This document shows positions 1 to 7,872 of a DNA stretch of 64,000 nucleotides, in pieces (position 1 is the first letter of the stretch; the number at the start of each line of letters is the position of its first letter). The notes beneath the pieces were generated by a model. It saw only the letters and a list, made by a program, of their open reading frames with translations, did no database searches and had not been told where the DNA came from. The translations under genes were made by a program, and so were the position numbers. The stretch is from Oscillibacter faecalis_A (lineage in GTDB: Bacteria > Bacillota > Clostridia > Oscillospirales > Oscillospiraceae): NCBI RefSeq assembly GCF_029218125.1, contig NZ_JARFXX010000003.1, positions 1-64,000 on the forward strand, in the 5' to 3' direction.

Positions 1-90
1 TTTTGTGAATTTGGTCGGCAAACCTTTCATTCACTCTAACTTGGAGACTTTTTCTTGTCTACTCCGCCCCTCGCTATAAGCTCTTTTTCT

Positions 91-109
91 CCCCCGGCAT
101 AGCCGGGGG
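91..109. repeat. GC-rich perfect palindrome near window start
   Basis: CCCCCGGC and GCCGGGGG arms enclose a 3-base loop (ATA). No T-run follows on either strand, so it is not a textbook terminator. Short REP-like hairpins of this kind are often seen at ends of IS200/IS605-type elements, but no transposase is recognisable here. Bases 1-90 hold no gene I can support; they could be the tail of a feature lying outside the window. Confidence 0.4.
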
Positions 110-133
110 TTGCCTTTGTCAAGACAATACAAG

Positions 134-170
134 AAAATGCGGTCCCGCACAATAGCGGGACCGCATTTTT
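134..170 (+). terminator. Intrinsic terminator of an upstream unit
   Basis: An 11-bp perfect GC-rich stem (138-148 with 155-165) with loop ACAATA is followed by five T. An A-run precedes it, so it could act in both directions. The gene it ends lies outside the window. Confidence 0.8.
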
Positions 171-266
171 ATATAGGCCGCGCATACATATTATGTGAAG
201 AGGGCGGTATGGATGCAGTTATCAAAAAAATGGAATGCCCGTGTTCATAAATTGTTAATATACATA

Positions 267-295
267 TTGACGGATGGCATATTTTGTGGTATCTT
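267..295 (+). promoter_or_regulatory. Candidate sigma-A promoter for the transporter gene
   Basis: TTGACG, 17-base spacer, TATCTT. Transcription from here would start near 302, which argues against translation starting at the TTG at 284 and supports the ATG at 371. Confidence 0.45.
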
Positions 296-370
296 TTGAA
301 CATTAAACTGATAGAGTTCTTGAGGAGGAGCTTTGTTGGCTTAAACGATTTAGAGAAAGGGAGAATGTTA

Positions 371-1594
371 ATGTACAACTTTATGCTCGCGTTCGTTATC
401 TGCGGCATCGTGTATTTCATCGGTGAAGCAGTTTCGAACCTGACGAAGGCATGGGTCCCCTCTGTTTTCGTCACCGCAGCCGTAATGCTGGTAGGCTATT
501 GGACGATCTTTCCTACCACGCTGGTCAGCGATTCTATGCTGATTCCTTTCGGCAGCACCGTTGGTATTTACCTGCTGATCACCCACATGGGTACCGTTAT
601 TTCCGTTAAGCAGTTGGTCGCTCAGTGGAAGACCATCGTGGTCTGCCTTGCCGGCCTTGCCGGTATGTGCGCCCTCTGCTTGGGCATCCTGCCCGGCATC
701 ATTGGCCGTGACTTCGTCATTGCCGGTCTGCCTCCTCTGACCGGCGGCATCGTGGCTGCTACGACTATGATGAATGCTGCAAACGAAAAGGGCCTTACCG
801 AGGCTGCCGTGTTCGCCATCACCATGTACTGCGTGCAGGGCTTTGCCGGTTATCCCCTCACCGCTGTCTGCCTCCAGTTGGAGGGCAAGAAGCTGCTGAA
901 GGGCTATCGTTCCGGCGAGCTGAAGATCGAGGGTGCTGCCGACGGCGTTGACGCTGTCAACGGCAAGCTGGAGGATGGCACCGCCAAGGCTGCCAAGAAG
1001 AAGTTGCTGCCCCCGGTTCCCGCTAACTGGAACAGCACCGTCGTCATGCTGATGAAGCTGGGCTTCGTTGGCTGGCTCGCCACGCAGTTGGGTTCCATCG
1101 TGATCCCCGTTATCAACATGAAGATCAGCGGCGCTGTGTATGCCCTGATTCTGGGTATTATCTTCACTACGATCGGCTTCCTTGATGAGAACGTTCTGAA
1201 CAAAGGCAACTCCTACGGCATCATCATGTTCGCTCTGATGATGTATGTGTTCGATGGTCTGAAGGACTGCACCCCCGATATGCTGGCCAGCATCATCGGC
1301 CCCATGATCCTCCTGATCGTTGTGGGTGTTGCCGGCATGGCTGTCCTGTGCTTCATTGTTGCAAAGGTCCTGAAGATGTCCTTCCTGCTCTCTTTTGCCA
1401 CTGCACTGACCGCTCTGTACGGCTTCCCGCCCAACGCCGTCATCACGGAGGCTACCTGCACCGCTCTGGCCAAGACTCCCGAGGAGAAGGAGTTCCTGAT
1501 GAGCAAGATGTTCCCGCCCATGATCGTCGGCGGCTTCACCACGGTCACGATCACGTCCGTGATTATCGCCGGTGTCTTCGCTGGAATGCTGTAA
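371..1594 (+). CDS. Predicted multi-pass membrane transporter, GltS-like architecture
   Basis: A 407-residue, very hydrophobic protein with about ten predicted membrane segments in two halves. A charged, Lys-rich cytoplasmic loop (roughly residues 175-220) joins the halves. Each half has a Gly/Pro-rich re-entrant-like stretch (PPLTGGIVAATTMM near residue 125; YGFPPNAVITEAT near 355), an organisation resembling the sodium/glutamate symporter (ESS) fold. I start it at ATG 371 because AAAGGGAG ends seven bases upstream; the open frame extends back to a TTG at 284 that has no ribosome site. It lies directly before three M20 amidohydrolases, so uptake of an acylated amino acid or small peptide is a reasonable guess. 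Substrate and family are not established from sequence. Confidence 0.6.
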   Translation: MYNFMLAFVICGIVYFIGEAVSNLTKAWVPSVFVTAAVMLVGYWTIFPTTLVSDSMLIPFGSTVGIYLLITHMGTVISVKQLVAQWKTIVVCLAGLAGMCALCLGILPGIIGRDFVIAGLPPLTGGIVAATTMMNAANEKGLTEAAVFAITMYCVQGFAGYPLTAVCLQLEGKKLLKGYRSGELKIEGAADGVDAVNGKLEDGTAKAAKKKLLPPVPANWNSTVVMLMKLGFVGWLATQLGSIVIPVINMKISGAVYALILGIIFTTIGFLDENVLNKGNSYGIIMFALMMYVFDGLKDCTPDMLASIIGPMILLIVVGVAGMAVLCFIVAKVLKMSFLLSFATALTALYGFPPNAVITEATCTALAKTPEEKEFLMSKMFPPMIVGGFTTVTITSVIIAGVFAGML

Positions 1595-1616
1595 AAAATA
1601 GTTTTCCCTGCAAAAG

Positions 1617-1646
1617 CTGCTCGGCGATTCGCTGAGCAGTTTTTTT
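1617..1646 (+). terminator. Terminator after the transporter gene
   Basis: CTGCTC (1617-1622) pairs with GAGCAG (1634-1639) and is followed by seven T. This separates the transporter transcript from the M20 genes, which have their own promoter. Confidence 0.7.
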
Positions 1647-1655
1647 AAAAAAGCC

Positions 1656-1683
1656 TTGCATCTTGTGAGATGACAGGTATAAT
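1656..1683 (+). promoter_or_regulatory. Sigma-A promoter of the M20 gene cluster
   Basis: TTGCAT, 16-base spacer, perfect TATAAT, about 33 bases upstream of the first M20 start codon. Confidence 0.75.
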
Positions 1684-1715
1684 TGATTTATAAAATTTAG
1701 AAAGGAACCTGCATT

Positions 1716-2894
1716 ATGGATATCAAAGCATTGGCTGACAAGTATAATGACTACATCATTGAGCGCCGCCGCTATTACCATACCTGCCCGGAGCTGTCCA
1801 ATGAGGAGAAGGAGACCCGTGCTTCTCTGCATAAGGACCTCGAGGCTATGGGCATCACGGACATCAAGGAAATGGAACACTGCTACGGCATGATCGCCAC
1901 CATCCACGGCGGCAAGCCGGGTAAGACGGTTGCTCTGCGCGCCGATATTGATGGCCTCTCCGTGAAAGAGGAAACCGGCCTGCCTTTTGCTTCCAAGCAT
2001 GAGGGCAAGATGCACGCCTGCGGTCATGATAACCACATGGCCATGCTGCTGGGCACCGCAAAGATTCTCAACGATGTGAAGGACGAGCTCTGTGGTGATG
2101 TGCGTCTGGTGTTCCAGCCCGCAGAGGAGGTTGCTACCGGCGCTCTGGATATGATGAAGGAAAACGCCATGGACGGTGTGAGCGCCATTTACGGTGTCCA
2201 TGTCTGGGGTGCCTATGATGCGCCCCACATTGCGTTCCCCATTGGCAACATCATGGCCTGCTGCCACAAGTTTGTCATTGAGGTGGAGGGCAAGTCCTCT
2301 CACGCCTCCGCTCCCCACAACGGCATTGACGCCGTGATGGTGTCCAGTTCCATTCTGCAGTCCATTCAGCAGCTTGTTTCCCGTATGAATGATCCGCTCA
2401 ATCCTCTGGTCATCACGGTGGGCACGGTCAACGCCGGCAACCGCTGGAACGTGCTGGCCGGTCATGCCACGCTGGAGGGAACTGTCCGTACCTTCCTGAA
2501 GGGCACGCAGGTGGAGGACGAGCTGCGTAAGCTCGTGGAGTGCACCGCTGCCGCGTTCGGCGCCAAGGCTACCATGACCTATACCTACATGACCGAGCCT
2601 GTTATCAATGATAATGAGCAGCTCAACCGCATCGCACGCGAGGCTGTTACTAAGCTGTACGGCAAGGATACCCTTGTTGAAATCCCGCCGATGATGGGCA
2701 GCGAGGACTTCTCTTGGTTCGGCAAGGACGGTCTGCCTTATATTTATGGCTTCGTCGCCAGCCACAACAAGGATTGGGACTATATGTACAGCAACCACCA
2801 CGAGAAGTACGATGTTGTGGAGGATATCCTGCATCGCGGTGCTGCCGTGGCGGCCCAGTTCGCTGTTGACTATCTGACCGAGACCGCGCAGTAA
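1716..2894 (+). CDS. M20-family amidohydrolase, paralogue 1
   Basis: A 392-residue zinc hydrolase of the M20D group (hippurate/IAA-amino-acid/N-acyl-amino-acid hydrolases). Visible metal-site motifs are HACGHD (His100, Cys102, His104), PAEE (Glu137-138) and HVWG (His162). The dimerisation-domain signature SSHASAPH sits near residue 195, and GSEDF and NHHEKY near the C-terminus. The likely reaction is cleavage of an amide bond between an acyl group and an amino acid in the cytoplasm. The start ATG follows GAAAGGAACC. It opens a run of three tandem paralogues with very similar N-termini (shared MDIKALA with the next gene), indicating local duplication. The exact substrate cannot be told from sequence. 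Confidence 0.88.
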   Translation: MDIKALADKYNDYIIERRRYYHTCPELSNEEKETRASLHKDLEAMGITDIKEMEHCYGMIATIHGGKPGKTVALRADIDGLSVKEETGLPFASKHEGKMHACGHDNHMAMLLGTAKILNDVKDELCGDVRLVFQPAEEVATGALDMMKENAMDGVSAIYGVHVWGAYDAPHIAFPIGNIMACCHKFVIEVEGKSSHASAPHNGIDAVMVSSSILQSIQQLVSRMNDPLNPLVITVGTVNAGNRWNVLAGHATLEGTVRTFLKGTQVEDELRKLVECTAAAFGAKATMTYTYMTEPVINDNEQLNRIAREAVTKLYGKDTLVEIPPMMGSEDFSWFGKDGLPYIYGFVASHNKDWDYMYSNHHEKYDVVEDILHRGAAVAAQFAVDYLTETAQ

Positions 2895-2912
2895 GGGCAG
2901 GGGAGTAGCTCT

Positions 2913-4085
2913 ATGGATATCAAAGCATTGGCACAGGAGGCAGCGCCCTATATTGTGGATCGCCGCCACTATTATCACCAGCACCCGGAGCTGACCTGCG
3001 AGGAAAAGGAGACCCGGGCGCATATCCATCAGGATCTGGTGGACATGGGAATCACCGATATTCGGGATATGAAGACCTGCTATGGCCTCGTGGCCACCAT
3101 TCACGGCGGCAAGCCCGGCAAGACCATTGGCCTGCGGACCGATACCGACGCGCTGAGCTTTCAGGAGGAGACGGGCCTGCCGTTTGCCTCCTGTGAGCCG
3201 GGAAAGATGCACGCCTGCGGCCACGATACGCATATCGCCATGCTGCTGGGTGCTGCGAAGATTTTGCAGGAGCACCGGGACGAGCTCTGCGGCGATGTCC
3301 GTTTGATCGTTCAGCCTGCCGAGGAGCACGTGATGGGCTCCAAGCAGATGATCGCAGAGGGCGCACTGGAGGGCGTGGACGCTATTTTCGGCCAGCACGT
3401 TTGGGGCACGTTGGATATGCCCTATATTGATGTGACTGCCGGTCCCCGTATGGCCTATTCCGGCCGCTTCACAGTGGAGGTCCACGGTGAGTCCTCCCAC
3501 GCTTCTGCACCGCACATGGGCAAGGATGCCATCACCGGCGCTGCTGCCATCATCAATAATCTGCAGCAGTATGTTTCCCGCGAGAGTGATCCGCTGGATC
3601 CTGTGGTGCTGACCATTGGCACCATTTCTGGCGGTAACCGCTACAATGCCATCGCCAACTATGTGACGATGGAGGGCGTCACCCGGGCGTACTTCCTCGA
3701 TAAGCACGAGGAGGCCATGCGCCGCATCGTGGAGAATACCGCCAAGGGCCTCGGCATGACTGCGGAGCTGAAGTATGCTCATGTGGTGAACCCAGTCATC
3801 AATGATGACGATGACCTGACGGAGATTGCACAGAACGCCGTGAAGAAGCTCTTTGGCGAGGAAACGCTCTACCATATGCCGCCGATGATGGGCAGCGAGG
3901 ATTTTGCAAACTATGCCGCAGAGATTCCCGCTGTGTTTGGCTTTATCGGCTGCCGGGACGAGGCGAATGGCATGGTGTACTGCAACCACCACGAGAAATT
4001 CGATGTAAACGAAACGCTGCTGCCTAAGGGTACCGCTTTGATGGCGCAGTTTGCCGTTGACTATCTGGCTGCGAACGCGAAGTAA
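2913..4085 (+). CDS. M20-family amidohydrolase, paralogue 2
   Basis: A 390-residue M20D-type metallohydrolase following paralogue 1 by 18 bases, with ribosome site GGGGAG. All metal-binding motifs are present: HACGHD near residue 100, PAEEH, HVWG, the SSHASAPH lid/dimer segment, MMGSEDF and NHHEKF. The metal-site strand reads RTDTDAL here, against RADIDGL in paralogue 1 and RSDMDAL in paralogue 3, so the three copies differ beside the active site and may have different substrates. It is probably co-transcribed with paralogue 1; a strong hairpin follows it. N-acyl amino-acid or small-peptide deacylation is the family expectation; the actual substrate is unknown. Confidence 0.88.
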   Translation: MDIKALAQEAAPYIVDRRHYYHQHPELTCEEKETRAHIHQDLVDMGITDIRDMKTCYGLVATIHGGKPGKTIGLRTDTDALSFQEETGLPFASCEPGKMHACGHDTHIAMLLGAAKILQEHRDELCGDVRLIVQPAEEHVMGSKQMIAEGALEGVDAIFGQHVWGTLDMPYIDVTAGPRMAYSGRFTVEVHGESSHASAPHMGKDAITGAAAIINNLQQYVSRESDPLDPVVLTIGTISGGNRYNAIANYVTMEGVTRAYFLDKHEEAMRRIVENTAKGLGMTAELKYAHVVNPVINDDDDLTEIAQNAVKKLFGEETLYHMPPMMGSEDFANYAAEIPAVFGFIGCRDEANGMVYCNHHEKFDVNETLLPKGTALMAQFAVDYLAANAK

Positions 4086-4094
4086 TTTGACTGT

Positions 4095-4133
4095 CAGGAG
4101 CGGCATCCTACCGATGCCGCTCCTGCTTTATTT
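4095..4133 (+). terminator. Hairpin between M20 paralogues 2 and 3
   Basis: A perfect 13-bp stem (4095-4107 with 4113-4125), five-base loop, then the modest T-rich tail CTTTATTTG. It probably reduces rather than abolishes read-through, as paralogue 3 has no obvious promoter of its own in the short gap. Confidence 0.6.
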
Positions 4134-4144
4134 GAGGGATACCT

Positions 4145-5317
4145 ATGAATGTTTTAGAAACAGCAAAACAGGCGGAGGGCTATATCCTTGACCGCCGGCG
4201 CTATTATCATCAGCACCCGGAGCTTTCCGGGCAGGAAAAGAACACCAGTGAGCAGTTGGTACGGGATTTGGAAGCCCTTGGCATCACGGAGATTCACCAC
4301 ATGAAGAACTGCTATGGACTGACTGCGGTGATTCGCGGCAGCAAGCCGGGCAAGCTGCTGGGAATCCGCTCTGATATGGACGCACTGCCAATTCGTGAAG
4401 AGACGGGCCTGCCGTTTGCTTCTCAGAACGAGGGCGTTATGCACGCCTGCGGTCACGATTCCCACATGGCGATTTTGCTGGGTGCGGCCAAAATATTGCA
4501 GGCCCACCGCGATGAGCTCTGCGGCGGCGTGAAGCTGATTTTCCAGCCATCCGAGGAAAATGCCAGCGGGGCAAAGTGGATGGCGGCCGAGCACGCGGCA
4601 GACGATGTGGACGCCCTGCTGGGCGCTCACGTATGGGGGACGCTGGACGCGCCGCTCATTGATGTGAGCGCGGGGAACCGCATGGCGGGTGCGGATTTAT
4701 TTTCCATTGATGTCAATGGTCGTTCCTCCCACGGCGGTGAGCCGCATCTGGGAATGGACGCGATCTCCATTGGCTGCGCCATCGTCAACAATTTGCAGCA
4801 GTGCGTTTCCAGAATGAACGATCCGCTGCACCCGGAGGTGCTGACCATCGGTGAGTTTGCCGGTGGTCCCCAGTTCAACGTGATCTCTGACCACGTATGG
4901 ATGCAGGGCACAACCCGTTACTTTACCAGAACGCCTCAGATCGAGGGCCAGATGCGCCGAATCATTGAGCAGACAGCGGCATCCTTCGGCGCGGAGGCAA
5001 CGCTGAATTATGAGTATAAGTCTCCCGCCGTGGTCAACAGCGATTCGCTGATGAACCGCGTGGCCCATGACACGGTAGTCAAGCTCTTTGGAAACGAGGC
5101 CCTTGGCAATCTGCCGCCGATGATGGGCGGCGAGGACTTTGCACAACTGGTGCCGGCGGGTACGCCGACATTCTTTGCCTTTATCGGCAGCCGCAATGCC
5201 GAAAAGGGCATTACGCATACCAACCATCAGGCTCAGTATACTGTGGATGAGGATATTCTGGTTCGCGGCGCGGCCTTTGAGGCGCAGTTCGCGTTGGATT
5301 ATCTTGCGAATGCGTAA
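4145..5317 (+). CDS. M20-family amidohydrolase, paralogue 3
   Basis: A 390-residue M20D-type hydrolase, the most diverged of the three tandem copies. HACGHD is intact, the Glu motif reads PSEEN instead of PAEE, and HVWG is kept. The C-terminal motif is NHQAQY instead of NHHEKY. Aligned on the tyrosine, the first His of this motif is the metal ligand and is retained, so the enzyme should still be active. GGEDF replaces GSEDF. Its ribosome site is GAGGG, seven bases before the ATG. The triplication next to a transporter suggests a catabolic or salvage role for a family of related acylated compounds; this is inference from context. Confidence 0.86.
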   Translation: MNVLETAKQAEGYILDRRRYYHQHPELSGQEKNTSEQLVRDLEALGITEIHHMKNCYGLTAVIRGSKPGKLLGIRSDMDALPIREETGLPFASQNEGVMHACGHDSHMAILLGAAKILQAHRDELCGGVKLIFQPSEENASGAKWMAAEHAADDVDALLGAHVWGTLDAPLIDVSAGNRMAGADLFSIDVNGRSSHGGEPHLGMDAISIGCAIVNNLQQCVSRMNDPLHPEVLTIGEFAGGPQFNVISDHVWMQGTTRYFTRTPQIEGQMRRIIEQTAASFGAEATLNYEYKSPAVVNSDSLMNRVAHDTVVKLFGNEALGNLPPMMGGEDFAQLVPAGTPTFFAFIGSRNAEKGITHTNHQAQYTVDEDILVRGAAFEAQFALDYLANA

Positions 5318-5353
5318 AGGTTGTGCGGCGCACTGCTCCGACTTATCAAACAA

Positions 5354-5387
5354 AAAGGCCCTTTCGGTTATGCCGAAAGGGGCTTTT
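5354..5387 (+). terminator. Terminator of the M20 cluster
   Basis: The arms (5354-5367 and 5373-5387) form a GC-rich stem ending in TTTT, with a matching A-run upstream. Confidence 0.75.
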
Positions 5388-5412
5388 CCTATTGGAATGA
5401 ATCAGGTCTTGC

Positions 5413-5441
5413 TTGCATAGCGGTTAGAATTATATTATAAT
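5413..5441 (+). promoter_or_regulatory. Sigma-A promoter of tgt
   Basis: TTGCAT, 17-base spacer, perfect TATAAT, 35 bases before the tgt start codon. Confidence 0.8.
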
Positions 5442-5476
5442 AAAAATACTATGTAAAAAAGTAAAGGAACGTGACC

Positions 5477-6610
5477 ATGTTCAAGGTATTGAAAACAGAG
5501 GGGAAAGCGCGGCGCGGCGAATTTTCCTGTGCCCACGGCGGCACGGTGCAGACACCGGTATTCATGAATGTCGGTACACAGGCGGCTATCAAGGGCGGCG
5601 TGTCGGCACTGGACCTGAAGGCGGTCGGCTGTCAAATCGAGCTGTCTAACACCTATCACCTTCATCTGCGGCCCGGCGACAAGGTGGTGCGCCAGATGGG
5701 CGGCCTCCATAAATTTATGAATTGGGATGGCCCGATTCTGACGGACTCCGGCGGCTTTCAGGTGTTTTCGCTGGCCTCTCTGCGGAAGATCAAGGAGGAG
5801 GGCGTCACCTTTGCCAGCCATATTGACGGACATCGTATTTTCATGGGACCGGAGGAGTCCATGCAGATTCAATCGAATCTTGGCAGCGACATTGCCATGG
5901 CCTTTGATGAATGTGTGGAAAATCCGGCTCGTTACGAGTACGCCAAGGCGTCGGTAGCGCGGACGCTTCGATGGCTCCAGCGCTGCAAGGTGGAGCATGA
6001 CCGGCTCAACAGCCTGCCAGATACCGTTAATCCACAGCAAATGCTGTTTGGCATCAATCAGGGCGCAACCTTTGCCGACCTCCGGGCATGGCATATGCAG
6101 GAGATCGCCAAGCTGGACTGCGATGGCTACGCCATCGGCGGATTGGCAGTAGGGGAGCCTGCGGAGGTCATGTATGAGATGATCGATGTTGTGGAGCCGT
6201 ATGCTCCCAAGGAAAAACCTCGCTATCTGATGGGCGTCGGTACGCCCAGCAACATTATCGAGGCGGTGAGCCGGGGCGTGGATTTCTTCGACTGTGTGAT
6301 GCCCTCCCGCAATGGCCGCCATGGCAAGCTGTTTACGTGGGAAGGCACCGTAAATATCATGAATGAAAAGTATATCACGGATGAACGCCCTATCAGCGAG
6401 AGCTGCGGCTGCCCGGTGTGCCGCAGCCATTCCAGAGCCTATCTGCGGCATCTGTTCAAGGCGGATGAGGTTCTGGCACTGCGGCTTGCGGTGCTGCATA
6501 ACCTCTGGTTTTATAATGAACTGATGGCCAAAATTCGGGAGGCATTGGATCAGGGCTGCTTTGCACAGTTCCGGGAGCGGTACAGCGGAAAGCTGGAAAA
6601 GCGGGCATGA
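5477..6610 (+). CDS. tgt: Queuine tRNA-guanine transglycosylase
   Basis: A 377-residue TIM-barrel enzyme that replaces guanine-34 in GUN-anticodon tRNAs with the queuosine precursor preQ1. Visible hallmarks are TDSGGFQVFSL, the catalytic-region FDECVENPA, GGLAVGE, and the zinc site formed by CGCPVCRSHS with a following His. I prefer ATG 5477, as AAAGGA lies eight bases upstream; the GTG at 5471 would sit too close to that site. It has its own promoter and is followed by a separate promoter for yajC. Two more queuosine-pathway genes, queA (17.3 kb) and queH (57.1 kb), are in this window but not in one operon. Confidence 0.96.
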   Translation: MFKVLKTEGKARRGEFSCAHGGTVQTPVFMNVGTQAAIKGGVSALDLKAVGCQIELSNTYHLHLRPGDKVVRQMGGLHKFMNWDGPILTDSGGFQVFSLASLRKIKEEGVTFASHIDGHRIFMGPEESMQIQSNLGSDIAMAFDECVENPARYEYAKASVARTLRWLQRCKVEHDRLNSLPDTVNPQQMLFGINQGATFADLRAWHMQEIAKLDCDGYAIGGLAVGEPAEVMYEMIDVVEPYAPKEKPRYLMGVGTPSNIIEAVSRGVDFFDCVMPSRNGRHGKLFTWEGTVNIMNEKYITDERPISESCGCPVCRSHSRAYLRHLFKADEVLALRLAVLHNLWFYNELMAKIREALDQGCFAQFRERYSGKLEKRA

Positions 6611-6632
6611 TCTGCGGCTGAGCGAAAAAGAC

Positions 6633-6660
6633 TTGCAAATAGTGGTATCTTTGGTATAAT
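6633..6660 (+). promoter_or_regulatory. Sigma-A promoter of yajC
   Basis: TTGCAA, 16-base spacer, perfect TATAAT, between tgt and yajC. Confidence 0.75.
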
Positions 6661-6697
6661 AGCATTATCTGATTTTTTCGAAGGAGATTTTGAGGAC

Positions 6698-7072
6698 ATG
6701 GATCAAAGCATTATTCTGCTGGTAGTGATGTTCGCGGCGCTGTATTTCTTTATGATTCGCCCGGAGAACAAGCGTAAAAAGCAGGCACAGGCTATGCGTG
6801 ACGGACTGAAGAAGGGCGATGTGATCACCAGCATCGGCGGCATTGTCGGTAAGATCGTAATGGTCAATCCCAACACCATCATCATTGAGACCAGCGAGGA
6901 TCGGGTCCGCATGGAGCTGACCAAGTGGGCAGTGTCTCAGGTGGGTGTCCAGACCGGCGATATGCCTGCTGCCGAGAAGAAGGACAAGAAAGCTGAAAAG
7001 GCTGAGAAGAAGGACGAGACTCCTGCTGTGGAGGCTCCCACGGCTGAGGCTGCCGAGGAAAAGAAAGACTAA
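6698..7072 (+). CDS. yajC: Preprotein translocase subunit YajC
   Basis: A 124-residue protein with one N-terminal membrane helix (roughly residues 5-22, ending FMIRPENKRKK). A small beta domain with the family pattern GLKKGDVITSIGGIVGKI follows, then a low-complexity Lys/Glu/Ala tail of about 40 residues. YajC associates with SecDF at the Sec channel. The RPENKRKKQ stretch right after the helix is characteristic. Tandem tgt-yajC order is common in bacteria; here secDF does not follow. The highly charged tail is longer than in many homologues and probably disordered. Confidence 0.93.
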   Translation: MDQSIILLVVMFAALYFFMIRPENKRKKQAQAMRDGLKKGDVITSIGGIVGKIVMVNPNTIIIETSEDRVRMELTKWAVSQVGVQTGDMPAAEKKDKKAEKAEKKDETPAVEAPTAEAAEEKKD

Positions 7073-7098
7073 AGAAAGTCCAAACAACGTCATAAGCG

Positions 7099-7150
7099 AT
7101 CCCTCCACCGGAATATGCTGTTAGTGAAGCATATTTCGGAGGAGGGATTA
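7099..7150 (+). promoter_or_regulatory. Long hairpin that buries the next ribosome-binding site
   Basis: Bases 7099-7118 pair with 7129-7148 (20 positions with one A-A mismatch and one G-T pair) around a ten-base loop. The right arm contains GGAGGAGGG, the ribosome site of the gene starting at 7155. The T-rich tail TTATTTTAT follows directly. The element could sequester the ribosome site, terminate yajC transcription, or both. Confidence 0.65.
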
Positions 7151-7154
7151 TTTT

Positions 7155-7568
7155 ATGTCCGAAAAAAGACCACTGCAATGGAAGGGAATATTGCTGAGTC
7201 TGTGCCTGACACTTGCGCTCTATGGAGGCGGAATTTTGCTGCTGACGCTGTTGACGGTGCGCGGTGTTCTGGGCGAGGAACAACTATTTTTAACGTTGGC
7301 GATTGGGGCGGCTTGCGCCTCGCTTATTGGCGGCATGATGGCAGGGAAGCGAGTCGGCGCTGCAGGCAGCCTGCTGAATGCGGGGCTGACCGTGGTTGTG
7401 TTATTGCTGCTCTGCCTGCTCAACTGGGAGGGTCCGACAGGGAAGGGTATCATTTTGCTGGGCGCAGTCCTGCTGGGCGGTGTACTGGCAGCCCTGCCAA
7501 ATCGCGGCCGGAAAAAACGCAGCGGAAAGCGATTGGTAAAATCTAACAAAAAGAAGCGCCCACACTGA
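7155..7568 (+). CDS. TIGR04086-type small membrane protein
   Basis: A 137-residue protein with four predicted membrane helices (about residues 11-33, 44-62, 71-87 and 95-112) and a strongly basic C-terminus (GRKKRSGKRLVKSNKKKR). Length, topology and position just downstream of yajC match the TIGR04086 family of uncharacterised membrane proteins of Clostridia. The positive tail should be cytoplasmic. The ATG is preceded by GGAGGAGGG, which lies inside a long hairpin. The gene after it is separated by a gap of about 300 bases with its own promoter. Function is not known. Confidence 0.75.
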   Translation: MSEKRPLQWKGILLSLCLTLALYGGGILLLTLLTVRGVLGEEQLFLTLAIGAACASLIGGMMAGKRVGAAGSLLNAGLTVVVLLLLCLLNWEGPTGKGIILLGAVLLGGVLAALPNRGRKKRSGKRLVKSNKKKRPH

Positions 7569-7700
7569 AATGGGCGAAAAGGAAGGAAAACGGCGTCGAA
7601 TAGCGGCGGCACGCAAATGTAGCGCGGTATGATGCTGTATAGACACTATATCTTGCAGTTCTTGTTGTCAAAGCGGGCACTTACCACTCGATTTTACGAA

Positions 7701-7724
7701 GTTTACATAATGCGGTTTACATAA
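7701..7724 (+). repeat. Direct repeat in the 7569-7872 intergenic gap
   Basis: GTTTACATAA occurs at 7701-7710 and 7715-7724, 14 bases apart, followed by the related CATAATTTAC at 7733-7742. This is in the 304-base gap between the TIGR04086 gene and spoIIM, about 50 bases upstream of the promoter at 7770. It could be a regulator site. Apart from this, the promoter and a weak hairpin after the upstream stop codon (about 7556-7576), I see nothing in the gap. Confidence 0.35.
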
Positions 7725-7769
7725 CATTTTGGCATAATTTACAAAAAGAGGCTTTTTAAGGAAAACGCC

Positions 7770-7798
7770 TTGCGAAATTCTGTAATTTGAACTATAGT
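7770..7798 (+). promoter_or_regulatory. Candidate sigma-A promoter of spoIIM-xerD
   Basis: TTGCGA, 17-base spacer, TATAGT. The leader to the spoIIM start would be about 70 bases. Confidence 0.5.
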
Positions 7799-7872
7799 TT
7801 AGAAGAAGAGTTTTACGTCAACCAAACATAAATCTTGTCCCATGTGCATACCTTGGGATGAGGTGATGCGGG

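Noticed and set aside
284..370. Upstream TTG start at 284 for the transporter gene
   Set aside because: It lies within the promoter candidate and lacks a ribosome site; the extra N-terminus is charged and unlike a membrane-protein start.
1563..4106. An 847-codon open frame on the minus strand opposite the M20 genes
   Set aside because: It mirrors the reading frame of two strongly supported M20 genes, has no family motifs, and arises from their GC-biased codon use.
7820..7862. A sigma-E-like promoter (AACATAAA ... CATACCTT) in front of spoIIM
   Set aside because: The predicted RNA start would fall inside the ribosome site; the TTGCGA-N17-TATAGT site upstream is a better fit.
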